Source: Chitinivibrionales bacterium
GTDB taxonomy: Bacteria > Fibrobacterota > Chitinivibrionia > Chitinivibrionales > JANQEN01
Length of the DNA stretch: 42,987 nucleotides
Assembly (NCBI GenBank): GCA_028278335.1
Contig: JANQEN010000105.1
Location: forward strand, 1 to 42,987
Direction: 5' to 3'
Both the position numbers and the translations under genes were made by a program. The notes below the pieces were generated by a model. It made no database searches. It saw only the letters and a list, made by a program, of their open reading frames with translations, and was not told where the DNA came from. Shown piece after piece: positions 22,046-30,830 of the stretch; positions within the stretch are counted from its first letter, which is position 1; each line of letters opens with the position of its first letter.

Positions 22046-22789
22046 ATGAAGAAGGTCTATGTAGCTTTGCTCAATATGGGCGAAGTAGTGACTGGTTTAG
22101 AGTCGTCTTTATATAAGTGGATGCAGTCAAAAAAGGGTTATCAGTTTTTCTTTCAACCAAGAAAGGAAATTCCTACTGACTCTAACCGTAATCATATTGT
22201 AGCTGATTTTCTTAAAACAGACATGGATTACTTGGCTATGTTTGATTGTGATACTTACCCTTTACTTAATCCCTTTAATATGCTTGATTCTAATAAGGAT
22301 GTAATTGGGGGGGCTTACTTTGGTTGGGGTAAAAACGGACTAAGGTTCCATGTTTACCAGAAAAACAAGGAGAAGTCTTTGGCTAAAATTCAATACCTTC
22401 AGTATCCGCCAGCCAAGCGTGGTGGGTTGCAAAAGGTAGATGCGGTTGGAGCAGGGTGTATGCTAATTAAACGCAGGGTTTTAGAGAAGATTAAAAAACC
22501 CTTTGCTTATATCTACGAACCCCACATTGGCAGATTAAAAATGAGTGACGATATTGCTTTTTGCTATCGTTGTCAGAAAGCAGGTTTTGAGGTGTGGGTA
22601 AACTGGGATCATATCGCCTCTCATTTTAAAACAGTTGATTTGTTGGCTGTAGCTCGTCTTGTTATGGAGGCCACCAAAACTGGTGTTCCTAAATTAGCAA
22701 TTAATGATGTGGTAGAATACAAACATGAAAGCAAATCAAAGAAAAATCACTCAGGAAATGAAGAGAATGGAGGAAACAGGAAAGATTGA
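22046..22789 (+). CDS. Glycosyltransferase-like protein, GT-A fold (247 aa)
   Basis: A DxD-type metal and sugar-nucleotide motif is present in LAMFDCDTYPLLNP (residues 67-80). The later block has DAVGAGCMLIKRRVLEKI and MSDDIAFCYRCQKAGFEVWV, which match the acceptor and catalytic regions of family-2 glycosyltransferases. No membrane helix is present. It may modify a virion protein such as a fibre or capsid with sugar. The position among structural genes supports that over DNA modification. Confidence 0.75.
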   Translation: MKKVYVALLNMGEVVTGLESSLYKWMQSKKGYQFFFQPRKEIPTDSNRNHIVADFLKTDMDYLAMFDCDTYPLLNPFNMLDSNKDVIGGAYFGWGKNGLRFHVYQKNKEKSLAKIQYLQYPPAKRGGLQKVDAVGAGCMLIKRRVLEKIKKPFAYIYEPHIGRLKMSDDIAFCYRCQKAGFEVWVNWDHIASHFKTVDLLAVARLVMEATKTGVPKLAINDVVEYKHESKSKKNHSGNEENGGNRKD

Positions 22790-22991
22790 TGGGTTAGTTG
22801 GGGCGCATAACGTAGGCAGGATTATAGACTTAAAAAACCAATTAAATGAGAAAAAGAAAGAAAAGGAATTTGCCAATACTGTTAATGCTATGAATAAATA
22901 CTTCGTTAAGCTGTTGCTATTTCAACTTAAACATGGATCAAGAGAAAAATATAAATCTGATGCTATTTTAGTTCCCAAAACTATAAACTAA
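22725..22991 (+). CDS. Hypothetical protein (88 aa), possible leaderless start
   Basis: It overlaps the end of the glycosyltransferase gene by 65 nt in another frame. The ATG lies 6 nt after TGGTAGAAT (an extended -10-like box at 22713-22718) and has no ribosome site. The product is helical (KIDGLVGAHNVGRIIDLKNQ ...). No family recognised. Confidence 0.55.
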   Translation: MKANQRKITQEMKRMEETGKIDGLVGAHNVGRIIDLKNQLNEKKKEKEFANTVNAMNKYFVKLLLFQLKHGSREKYKSDAILVPKTIN

Positions 22992-23001
22992 GGAGGTGAG
23001 T

Positions 23002-23313
23002 ATGCACCCAAACATAGGAAAACCAGCCAAGAAATATCAAGCTGCTGCTGCTGCTAACGTGGTGGTGAGCAATGGGCCTGCCTTTCTATTTGGCATAATT
23101 ATTGGAACTGACGTTGGTTCAGCCGTAATTGAAGTGAGTAATCATGCTTCGGATGGTGATGGTAATGTAGAGATTTATTTGGCTGATGATACTTTACACA
23201 CCACAACTGGAGGCTACCTACCAGTTAACGCTTATTTTAGTACAGGCATTTGTGTCGATCAAACTAACCAGACACACTGTACTTATATTTATCGCAAGAT
23301 AGCAAGTAGATGA
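23002..23313 (+). CDS. Hypothetical virion-type protein (103 aa)
   Basis: The start is set at ATG 23002 behind AAGGAGGTG. The GTG at 22996 lies inside that ribosome site. A low-complexity YQAAAAANVVV opening is followed by beta-rich sequence (AFLFGIIIGTDVGSAVIEVS). Proteins of this kind often decorate heads or fibres. Not assigned. Confidence 0.65.
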   Translation: MHPNIGKPAKKYQAAAAANVVVSNGPAFLFGIIIGTDVGSAVIEVSNHASDGDGNVEIYLADDTLHTTTGGYLPVNAYFSTGICVDQTNQTHCTYIYRKIASR

Positions 23314-23537
23314 AGCCAAAAATAGATGTTAGTAGAGTGTCGTCTGACTCAACAAGTGGCAGTCCGCTAAGGTATGATTCAGGAGTAAAATATGATGACT
23401 CTGATGCTTATTACGACCGTTGGTATCCAGCAAGTAGCCTAAGTCAGGGGGAGATACCTAAAACCAAAGCTGTTGTAGAGGACGTAGAAACAGATATAGA
23501 AAATGTGGTTCCTAAAATAAAAGTGGAGGAAAATTAA
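23310..23537 (+). CDS. Small hypothetical protein (75 aa)
   Basis: Coupled to the previous gene by ATGA and to the next by TAATG. Asp/Tyr-rich middle (GVKYDDSDAYYDRWYPASSL). No family recognised. Probably virion-associated from context. Confidence 0.6.
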   Translation: MKPKIDVSRVSSDSTSGSPLRYDSGVKYDDSDAYYDRWYPASSLSQGEIPKTKAVVEDVETDIENVVPKIKVEEN

Positions 23538-24607
23538 TGGTTAACTTTCCAACTTCACAACCTAGTTTAAAAAACGACTTTGATAACCAGGATAATGTTG
23601 GATCTGCTGACCAGAACGACTCGGCCAATGAAGTTAATGCTATTGCAGCTAAAGTAGGAATAGATGGTTCAGCAGTTACAACAAGCCATGATTATAAACT
23701 TTCTGGGGTAACTGGCAGCGACAAGGCTGTGAGTAAGACAGGAACAGAAACTCTAACCAATAAAACCCTTACTTCACCCGTTCTAAATGCTTTTACTGGA
23801 ACTGGGGGAACAATAACTGTTCCAGATAATAATAACACGGTTGGTTTAACAGTTACCCAAAACGATGTTACCAACAACCCCAATGCGATTACAGTAACAA
23901 ATGCGGGAGCTGGCAACGGAATATACATAAATCAAACGGGAGTGCTGGCTAGTACGGCCGCATTATATGTTTATTCCAATGCCGCCCAAACATCTGCTGT
24001 ATTATCACAATTTACAATGGATAATGCCAGTTCAAACCAAACGGTAATTGGCATTCATAACGATGGAACTGGTAGAGGACTATATATAGACCAAAACGGT
24101 AATGGAGTAGCATTAAAAATAGATAATGCTGGCACAAACTTTGGAATATATCTTAATCAGACTGGAGCATTGGCAAATGGTGACTATGGAGTGCTTGCAC
24201 ATTCTGAAACTGCTCAAACTACTAACGCTAGATTTGTTCAAATTAAATTAGGTCACGCTAGCTCAACTTGTGATTGTGTTGGCATTCAAAATGACGGAAC
24301 TGGTAATTGTTTATTTATAGACCAGAATGGTGATGCTTATGCTATTAATATTGATTCTGAAGCAACAACAAAACCATCTATAAATATTGCCTCTGCTATA
24401 AATAATGATGGGGCACCATTTTCTATTAAAGATGCCGTTGGAGCTAATGCTTACTTTCAGATTGGGCGTAATGACAATGTAACTGATAAAATAGTATTAA
24501 GATTGGGTCGATACTATTTTTGGGTAGATGCAACTGGTGATTTTAGACTATCGTCTGGTAATCCACCCAACGACACGAGTGGAACAGTAGTAGGAACACA
24601 AAGTTAA
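23537..24607 (+). CDS. Tail fibre-like protein (356 aa)
   Basis: The N-terminus (VNFPTSQPSLKNDFDNQDNV) and the linker TGTETLTNKTLTSPVLNAFT are widespread in phage fibre and baseplate proteins. The body has repeated beta units of the form G(I/L)YI(N/D)Q(T/N)G: NGIYINQTGVL, GLYIDQNGNG, GIYLNQTGAL, LFIDQNGDA. These probably form a triple-stranded stalk. No enzyme domain is evident. It would mediate host contact. Confidence 0.75.
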   Translation: MVNFPTSQPSLKNDFDNQDNVGSADQNDSANEVNAIAAKVGIDGSAVTTSHDYKLSGVTGSDKAVSKTGTETLTNKTLTSPVLNAFTGTGGTITVPDNNNTVGLTVTQNDVTNNPNAITVTNAGAGNGIYINQTGVLASTAALYVYSNAAQTSAVLSQFTMDNASSNQTVIGIHNDGTGRGLYIDQNGNGVALKIDNAGTNFGIYLNQTGALANGDYGVLAHSETAQTTNARFVQIKLGHASSTCDCVGIQNDGTGNCLFIDQNGDAYAINIDSEATTKPSINIASAINNDGAPFSIKDAVGANAYFQIGRNDNVTDKIVLRLGRYYFWVDATGDFRLSSGNPPNDTSGTVVGTQS

Positions 24608-24624
24608 TAATTAAGGAGCAATAT

Positions 24625-24885
24625 ATGCACAAACTAACACTAAAAAAACTGCCCAACTTTGACTATAAAGCTAATCTTTTGGGAATACTTAAAAATGCAC
24701 CAGCACAAGGATATAGTGTGGATGAAGTCAGGCTGGCAGTCAAAGCAATAGACTGCTTGGAGAAAGCTAAAGATGAAGCCAGCTTTGAAGATAATGTCTG
24801 GGAGTTTGTAAAGGAAAAAGTCAATGGGGCTAAGTTTGTGATGGCAAGCAAGGAATTAGCAGAGTTTTTAGACGATTTTAAGTAG
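24625..24885 (+). CDS. Hypothetical protein of the tail region (86 aa)
   Basis: Opens HKLTLKKLPNFDYKANLLGI, with a helical middle. The pattern LKNAPAQGYSVDEVRLAVKA is one I have seen in small uncharacterised phage proteins near fibre genes. AAGGAGCAAT precedes the ATG. Confidence 0.65.
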   Translation: MHKLTLKKLPNFDYKANLLGILKNAPAQGYSVDEVRLAVKAIDCLEKAKDEASFEDNVWEFVKEKVNGAKFVMASKELAEFLDDFK

Positions 24886-24902
24886 TATAATAAGGAGATA
24901 AT

Positions 24903-26048
24903 ATGGGCTTAGTATATATTGAACATCCAGAGTTAGGACCACAGAAAACAAGGTTATCGTCTGATGTGGCAGCATCAGCCTCCAGTTCTACTGTGGAGAA
25001 TAATGATGGTTTTGCTACTAACGATTATGTTGTGTTTGGTAAACCAGGTGAGGAGTTAACAGAGATAGTTAAGCTAACTTCAACCACAGGCAATACCACA
25101 TTAGGACACACTACTGGTCCTGTATTTGCTCACTCTGCTCGAACCCCAACGTCACAAATTAAATACAACCAAGTCAAGATTTATAGTGCTACATCAGAAA
25201 CAGGCACATACTCATTGCTTGCCACCATCGACTTAGATATAGATGAAAAAGAAACAATTTACGATGACACGACAGGAGATAGTTCCACTTGGTATAAGGT
25301 TAAGTATTATAACGAAACTACCACTGCCTTATCTGATTTTTCTTCGGCGGTGCAGGCTACTGGCTACACCGAGCAAAGTCTTTACTCTATGCAGTCGGAA
25401 ATATTAGAGGACTTCGGTGATCCCCATGCTGATGAGATAGGTCGAAATAGGCTAAGATCATATCTACGAGCTGGGGTAAGAAGGCTAACGCTAGATCTAA
25501 TTAAAACCTACCCTACTTTTAGACGAAACTATACTACTCAAAGTCTAACGGCAGATGATGAAGAATACGACTACCCAACTAGATTCTTAGGATTTTATAT
25601 GATATGGGTTAACTTTAGTGGTTCAACAAAGGCAAATGCTTACAAGATAGAAAAATTTGAGTCAGAAGAAGCTTTAGACGAACCCAGCTTAACCTTTAAC
25701 GAAGGTGATCCCAGAATATTCTTAAGGGACACTAGTTATATTATTAAACCCACTCCAGATACGACTGGTGGGACAGCTTTTTTATGGTATTGGGATTATC
25801 CAACGGCGATGACTGATCCAGTTGATACGCACGGCCTACCACATGGGGCTAGAGAACCATTAATTGCCTATACCCTATATCGTTTGTGGCTTACTAGAGG
25901 AGAGGCCCAAACTGAAACATCTGATCGTTATAGACAGGAGTGGAGAGATTCAAAAGATGAATGGATGGAGTTTGTGGGACAAACCAGAAGCGTTCATGCC
26001 CCAAGGCAGGTTAGAGTCACTTATGGTCAAGATATGTACTCAGGATAA
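24903..26048 (+). CDS. Head-tail connector/adaptor-like protein with a fibronectin III-like domain (381 aa)
   Basis: Residues about 75-155 (QVKIYSATSETGTYSLLATI ... WYKVKYYNETTTALSDFSSA) read as a fibronectin type III or Ig-like domain. The following part (LRSYLRAGVRRLTLDLIKTY, later YRLWLTRGEAQTETSDRYRQ) has the helical layout of podovirus connectors such as the gp4/gp11 type that cap the portal. TAAGGAGATAAT precedes the ATG. The combination is unusual, and the adaptor assignment depends partly on the next gene. Confidence 0.6.
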   Translation: MGLVYIEHPELGPQKTRLSSDVAASASSSTVENNDGFATNDYVVFGKPGEELTEIVKLTSTTGNTTLGHTTGPVFAHSARTPTSQIKYNQVKIYSATSETGTYSLLATIDLDIDEKETIYDDTTGDSSTWYKVKYYNETTTALSDFSSAVQATGYTEQSLYSMQSEILEDFGDPHADEIGRNRLRSYLRAGVRRLTLDLIKTYPTFRRNYTTQSLTADDEEYDYPTRFLGFYMIWVNFSGSTKANAYKIEKFESEEALDEPSLTFNEGDPRIFLRDTSYIIKPTPDTTGGTAFLWYWDYPTAMTDPVDTHGLPHGAREPLIAYTLYRLWLTRGEAQTETSDRYRQEWRDSKDEWMEFVGQTRSVHAPRQVRVTYGQDMYSG

Positions 26049-26050
26049 TT

Positions 26051-27454
26051 ATGGAATATTATAGTTTGATTGCTTACCAGGGAATTAACCGCGCTGTTTC
26101 TCCATTTATGACTGGAGTGGAGAATTATGCTGAGGTTGAGAATTTAGTTACTAATAAGATTGGGGTTTTAACCAAATCGTTTGACTACACCATTAAGGGT
26201 TCCCAGATTACTGCCTCCCAGGATATTTTGGGGGGGATAGACTTTGTCAGGGCAGACGGAACCCATACCCATATTGTAGCTTGTGATGGGGAGAGTAATG
26301 CCGACTTGTATGTTTACACTACCAGTTGGGGGGCGGCATCCCAATCGCTGACTGCCGCTTCTAAAGTCAGGATGGCTTACGAGCCGACATTAGATAACCT
26401 GTTTGCCGTTAACTATGATGATGCCACTCGAAGCTATAATGGCTCAAGCTGGTCAACCTCAACCAATGTAACTTCAGCCCCCAAAGCTAAGTTTGTAATG
26501 CCATTCGGCAGGAGAATATACCTTCTTAATTGTGATGTGTCTGGCACCGATTATCCTACTCGTTCTTATCGTTCTTCATTAGTAGATAGCGGAAGTATAA
26601 CTTGGGACACGATTAATGACTGGTTTGTGTTTGATGATGTAATTAATGGAGCAGGGCTTAACGGAAATAATATGTTTGTTGGGTGTGAGAATAGTGTTTG
26701 GATTTTAACTTTAGAGGATAAAAAGTATCCCATCTCAACTAACGGCTGTGTTTCCCATGAAAGTATAGCCAGTTATGGCAGGTGGACTTTTTGGGCTTCA
26801 GATGATGGAATGTATGTTTTTGACGGAGGAGAAGAAACTAAAATAAGTATTCCAATTCAGGATTACTGGGACGGTATTCCTCTTGCCAATAAATCCAGTA
26901 TTCAGGCTAAAGTATTAGGACACCATCTTTATGTGTATATCGGAGATATAACTAACCCCGAAACATTAACCAATGTAATATTTGATTACAACATTCTTCA
27001 GAACACTTGGAATAGGGGAAGTTTGGCTGATGAGTGCAAACACCTACACATCTATACTACATCTTCAGGTAGAGCTTTGTTTATGGGAAATGATGATGGA
27101 GAGGTGTTTGAAATGTTTTCAGGAGAAGACCAGAATGGTGCTTCCTACCCATCACATTATGAATCTGACTGGATTTATGGATCTGGGGCAAATTATCAGG
27201 ATGATTATTTAGAGTTTTGGGGCTATGGGGACCAACTAAGCGGGCTTAAAGTTTTTTATAAAGCTGATAACTCAGCCAACTGGGAAGCGGTAGGGGAACT
27301 GAATGGCTCAACCGACTTTGTTAAGTTCAAGAAAAGGGCTTACCGATTGAAAATAAGGGTACAGGAATACAGCAAGGACAATCTTTATAGTTTGCACGGG
27401 CTGGATGTAGGGTATAACCCCCTCTACCCAAAAACAGAGGATACCGAAACATGA
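26051..27454 (+). CDS. Beta-propeller tail nozzle/hub-like protein (467 aa)
   Basis: The sequence opens YSLIAYQGINRAVSPFMTGV and is built of repeated beta blades (GGIDFVRADGTHTHIVACDG, FVMPFGRRIYLLN, SWSTSTNV, GRWTFWASDDGMYVFDGGEE). Propeller proteins of this kind form the nozzle of short-tailed phages (P22 gp10 and T7 gp12-type). It lies two bases after the connector-like gene. A short-tail role is the best inference. Confidence 0.65.
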   Translation: MEYYSLIAYQGINRAVSPFMTGVENYAEVENLVTNKIGVLTKSFDYTIKGSQITASQDILGGIDFVRADGTHTHIVACDGESNADLYVYTTSWGAASQSLTAASKVRMAYEPTLDNLFAVNYDDATRSYNGSSWSTSTNVTSAPKAKFVMPFGRRIYLLNCDVSGTDYPTRSYRSSLVDSGSITWDTINDWFVFDDVINGAGLNGNNMFVGCENSVWILTLEDKKYPISTNGCVSHESIASYGRWTFWASDDGMYVFDGGEETKISIPIQDYWDGIPLANKSSIQAKVLGHHLYVYIGDITNPETLTNVIFDYNILQNTWNRGSLADECKHLHIYTTSSGRALFMGNDDGEVFEMFSGEDQNGASYPSHYESDWIYGSGANYQDDYLEFWGYGDQLSGLKVFYKADNSANWEAVGELNGSTDFVKFKKRAYRLKIRVQEYSKDNLYSLHGLDVGYNPLYPKTEDTET

Positions 27455-28122
27455 TAAAAAAAATTAAAGTATCTGATTTAGGATATAACGGCTTTTACAC
27501 AAGAACACTTCCTCTATCTAATAGGTTTAGTTCTGTGCAATCTGCCAATATGTTTACAGCTGGGGGGATTAGTGCCAGTCAGATTTCAGTTCCTCTTAAC
27601 GCTACTACTGATATAGTATTTAGCTCAACTGATAGTAATACTGCCGCCTGGACAGCAGGAACCGTTTATTTTGCTGATGGAACCAAATCAGATGAAATAG
27701 CGTCTGGCAATACAGGAAACATATCTGCTCAAACTTATATCTATTATGACCGAGATGTTCCCCTTATACTTTCAACTACCACCGATCATTCAAGAGCAGT
27801 TGGAAATAACAAGATTTTAGTTGCTATTGTAGAGGAGGGGGAAAGCGGAAAAGATTGCAAGATTACTCCAACTATAGCAGCAGGACTTAATGTATCAGGA
27901 ATTACAGCAGACCAAATAGCGGCCAACACAATAACGGCAACGGAGATAAGTGGCAATCAATTAGATGTGGTGGCGGCTAATACTGGAACTCTTAATGTGG
28001 ATGAATATATAACTTTAGGAAGTGATAGTAATGTAAAGATTGATGGAGCTAATAAAAGAATTCTAATTAGTGATGGGATTGATGATAGGATTTTAATAGG
28101 TTATCAGTCAGGCGGGTTCTGA
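27451..28122 (+). CDS. Fibre-type tail protein (223 aa)
   Basis: The C-terminal half (GITADQIAANTITATEISGN, LNVDEYITLGSDSN) is a segment common in tail-tip and fibre proteins. The N-terminal half is beta-rich and contains a carbohydrate-binding-like stretch (TYIYYDRDVPLILSTTTDHS). Coupled to the previous gene by ATGA. Receptor binding is likely by context only. Confidence 0.65.
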   Translation: MIKKIKVSDLGYNGFYTRTLPLSNRFSSVQSANMFTAGGISASQISVPLNATTDIVFSSTDSNTAAWTAGTVYFADGTKSDEIASGNTGNISAQTYIYYDRDVPLILSTTTDHSRAVGNNKILVAIVEEGESGKDCKITPTIAAGLNVSGITADQIAANTITATEISGNQLDVVAANTGTLNVDEYITLGSDSNVKIDGANKRILISDGIDDRILIGYQSGGF

Positions 28123-28123
28123 T

Positions 28124-28435
28124 ATGGGTAACTATGGATTCAAAGTATCAAAAGATGGAGAGGATGTTAAAACCTGTGGTGATGAGGATTTAGTTTTTAG
28201 CTCTGCTTTTGATAATCTTATAAGAAAAACAACTGGTACAGCTAGCATTGCTGCTAATACTACTGTTGCTCATGGATTGGCTTATACTCCTATATTTTTT
28301 GGTTTATTTTCAAGAGATAATGCAAGGTTTAAAATGGGGTATGGTGGGGTTGATAGTAGTAATATTTTATTAGATTATATGGGAACTAATCCTACTTATT
28401 GGCGTTATTATATCTTTTATCACACAGGAGCTTAA
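28124..28435 (+). CDS. Small tail appendage protein, paralog 1 (103 aa)
   Basis: Begins GNYGFKVSKDGEDVKTCGDE, with DLVFSSAFDNL soon after and AHGLAYTPIFFGLFSRDN in the middle. The same layout (NYGxKVxxxGY.V, then xFSS, then HGLxYxP) occurs in the two following genes, so the three are diverged duplicates. Small beta-structured proteins with this opening are common next to phage fibres. Confidence 0.7.
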   Translation: MGNYGFKVSKDGEDVKTCGDEDLVFSSAFDNLIRKTTGTASIAANTTVAHGLAYTPIFFGLFSRDNARFKMGYGGVDSSNILLDYMGTNPTYWRYYIFYHTGA

Positions 28436-28436
28436 A

Positions 28437-28877
28437 ATGCCTAATTATGGGATGAAAGTTACTAATACTGGATATGGTATGTCTGAGACTGATCCCAGAA
28501 GATATGCTTTTTGGTCTAAACACATGACTGCTAAAATATTTAAGCAGGGATCAGGAACAACCGGCATGGAAATTGGCGTCTCTGAAGTGGAGGTAAATAT
28601 TGCTCATGGGCTGAGCTTTATTCCTATGTATATGCTTTATTCTCAGTTAAAAGGTGGCTCTGGTAAGTGGTTCATAAATAGGACAAAAATGACTACTGGA
28701 GACGCTGACGCTGGAGATCAATATGTTCACGGCGGATATACTTACCCACCGGCGGTAGAGGTTGGTTTATATATTGATGCTACTCATCTGCATTTACACT
28801 ATAAAACATATGATAATAGTGTTGCTCATGATATTCACTACTATTATTTTATTTTTGGCGACAAAGGTGGTGTTTGA
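28437..28877 (+). CDS. Small tail appendage protein, paralog 2 (146 aa)
   Basis: Opens PNYGMKVTNTGYGMSETDPR and has INIAHGL-like NIAHGLSFIPMYMLYSQLKG. It is longer than its two paralogs because of an insertion after that block (KMTTGDADAGDQYVHGGYTY). His-rich C-terminal region (THLHLHYKTYDNSVAHDIHY) could bind metal. Confidence 0.7.
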   Translation: MPNYGMKVTNTGYGMSETDPRRYAFWSKHMTAKIFKQGSGTTGMEIGVSEVEVNIAHGLSFIPMYMLYSQLKGGSGKWFINRTKMTTGDADAGDQYVHGGYTYPPAVEVGLYIDATHLHLHYKTYDNSVAHDIHYYYFIFGDKGGV

Positions 28878-29266
28878 TGGTAGATAATTACGGAGTGAAA
28901 ATTACCGAAGATGGTTATGGTGTAGCAAGTGCCAATATAGAAAATATAGCTTTTTCTTCAGCCTATCCATTTTTCAAGGTTTATTCTGACACTACTGCTG
29001 GTCTTACTATTCCGCTACTTTCTACTGCTGAATCTCTTACCTTTAATCATTCTTTAGGATATGTGCCCGCTTTTATGCTATACTCCACTGCTTTCATAGG
29101 GGACAGTTATGGTCGAATGATACCCAGAGGTGTTTCTCCCCAACCCGTTTTTTCTACGGGTTATGCTACTTCTTCCAATGTTGTTTTTTTGATAAAGTTA
29201 TATGGTGGACAGCCGGAATTTAGCATTACTGTTCGGTGTATAATATTTACAGATAAAGTTTCGTAG
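28877..29266 (+). CDS. Small tail appendage protein, paralog 3 (129 aa)
   Basis: The start is set at ATG 28877, overlapping the previous stop (TGATG). Opens VDNYGVKITEDGYGVASANI and contains FNHSLGYVPAFMLYSTAFIG, equivalent to the HGLxYxP block of the two preceding paralogs. Probably a fibre-tip or receptor-binding variant. Confidence 0.7.
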   Translation: MVDNYGVKITEDGYGVASANIENIAFSSAYPFFKVYSDTTAGLTIPLLSTAESLTFNHSLGYVPAFMLYSTAFIGDSYGRMIPRGVSPQPVFSTGYATSSNVVFLIKLYGGQPEFSITVRCIIFTDKVS

Positions 29267-29311
29267 GAAGTTTATAAATGTGATTGACTATAGAAACGGA
29301 GGTGTATTTTT

Positions 29312-29692
29312 ATCATAATTTTTTACAATAAAAAAACTGGAGATATAATTGGTACAGTTGATGGGAGGGTTCATACAGAGGATGTTATAAAAAGTTCGTG
29401 GGTTCAGCCCAGTAATATGCCTAAAGAAGATATTGTAAAGTATGTTGTCCCTTTTACTCCAGTCTATGAAGAAGTAGAAGAAGTAGTTGATAAGGCAATA
29501 TTAGTAGATAAAAAAAAGCAACTATACAGAAGGAAAACTGTCAAACAGAAGGTTAAAAAAGTTAAAGAATTGACCCCAGATGTACCATTTGCTAATGATA
29601 TTCTTGACTTTGAAAAAGGCACTAAAAAGATTTTAGAACATAAAGTTAAATTAGATAATAAAGGAAAGCTTATCGGCTTTGAAAAGAAATAA
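29312..29692 (+). CDS. Hypothetical protein with a probable ATC start (126 aa)
   Basis: The frame has no ATG until 29417, yet the 35 codons before it are clearly coding: IIFYNKKTGDIIGTVDGRVH is a familiar phage protein opening. GGAGGTG at 29299-29305 sits 6 nt before ATC 29312, which would be read as Met (MIIFYNKKTG). ATT at 29306 is too close to the site. The rest is Lys/Glu-rich (KVKELTPDVPFANDILDFEK). A frameshift or sequencing error creating a lost ATG cannot be excluded. Confidence 0.65.
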   Translation: MIIFYNKKTGDIIGTVDGRVHTEDVIKSSWVQPSNMPKEDIVKYVVPFTPVYEEVEEVVDKAILVDKKKQLYRRKTVKQKVKKVKELTPDVPFANDILDFEKGTKKILEHKVKLDNKGKLIGFEKK

Positions 29693-29727
29693 TATGTTAA
29701 AATATTTTAAAAAGGAGAGCTTTTATT

Positions 29728-30819
29728 ATGCCAGTTGGCAGTGATACAGAGATACACAATTTATACCGAGAAGCAACGGGAAGGCAGTTTCCTGGTGGAG
29801 CAGAGGGCACTGCGGTATTAGAGGCAATGAGGGGCAGAGAGCCAGATGAAATCCGTAATATGCTTCGAGGCGGATGGCAACCCAGCGGTGGGAGTGTTAG
29901 TCGTATCGCCTCAGAACAACTAGAGAATGAAATTGCTTCTGCTATATCAGAGTTAGAAGCTGAACTACAAAAGTACCCCCTTGAGATCACTGAAGAGGAA
30001 ATGAACAACTTTCTTCAGAAGGCCGTTGAACAAATAACTCCATACTATGACAAAAAGAAATCAGAAATAGAAGCGGGTATTCAAGAGGGAAAGATAAGAT
30101 CAGCCGAAGATGTGCTGATGGAAATAAGGACGGTTAAAGATGACCTTACTACTGAACTTAAATCCCTTGATATAAGACAAGCAAAGACCGAAGAAGAATT
30201 TGTTAATACTATAGCTGATATTACTTCCAGCAGAGATGAAGATTTTGAAACTAAGAGGTTTGAATGGAAACAGCGGGTGGATCAAGCCAAAATGGGTCAA
30301 ATTCAATCAGGAACATTAACTTCTGGGGTGGGAAGAAAATATGTGCAGGAATTATTAGGAAGAGAAGAGGAAGAAAAAGCGGGAATAGAACGAAGAGCCG
30401 CTCAACAGCAGGCTGAAGCTGAAACCGCCAGAAAATATGATTTGCAAGCTGTTTCGCTGGCTAGAGAAGCGGCTGAAAAAGAAAGAGCTAGAAGGCTTGG
30501 CACTGCGGAAGAAGAAGCAACCACTACTTCAGCAGCATTAGGAACTTTGGGTTTATCTGATTTAGCCCAGTTGCCCTCAGAAGCAGAGATAGCTCGTAGA
30601 AGGGGAGAATATACTGGTAGAATATATACTAAAGAAGCCTTGACTGACATTGGAGAGGAAGAAAAAAGAGCAACTGAATCAAGACGAATGGAGTTGGCTG
30701 AAGAAGAAAGGGCAATTAGACAACAAGAAGCTAAACGAGCCAGAGAGAGAAAAGTATCAGAACTAGCTCAGAAGTACAAACGTGTAGCCCCAAGTTTGCT
30801 ACAATCATATTTATATTAA
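29728..30819 (+). CDS. Internal virion/ejection-type coiled-coil protein (363 aa)
   Basis: The N-terminal segment (HNLYREATGRQFPGGAEGTA) is followed by long charged coiled coils from about residue 60 to 230 and from 280 to the end (EEERAIRQQEAKRARERKVS). GGAGAGC precedes the ATG. It heads three large genes between the tail genes and the lysis block, the place of internal core proteins that are ejected into the host in short-tailed phages. The function is inferred from position and composition. Confidence 0.55.
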   Translation: MPVGSDTEIHNLYREATGRQFPGGAEGTAVLEAMRGREPDEIRNMLRGGWQPSGGSVSRIASEQLENEIASAISELEAELQKYPLEITEEEMNNFLQKAVEQITPYYDKKKSEIEAGIQEGKIRSAEDVLMEIRTVKDDLTTELKSLDIRQAKTEEEFVNTIADITSSRDEDFETKRFEWKQRVDQAKMGQIQSGTLTSGVGRKYVQELLGREEEEKAGIERRAAQQQAEAETARKYDLQAVSLAREAAEKERARRLGTAEEEATTTSAALGTLGLSDLAQLPSEAEIARRRGEYTGRIYTKEALTDIGEEEKRATESRRMELAEEERAIRQQEAKRARERKVSELAQKYKRVAPSLLQSYLY

Positions 30820-30830
30820 AGGAGAACAAA

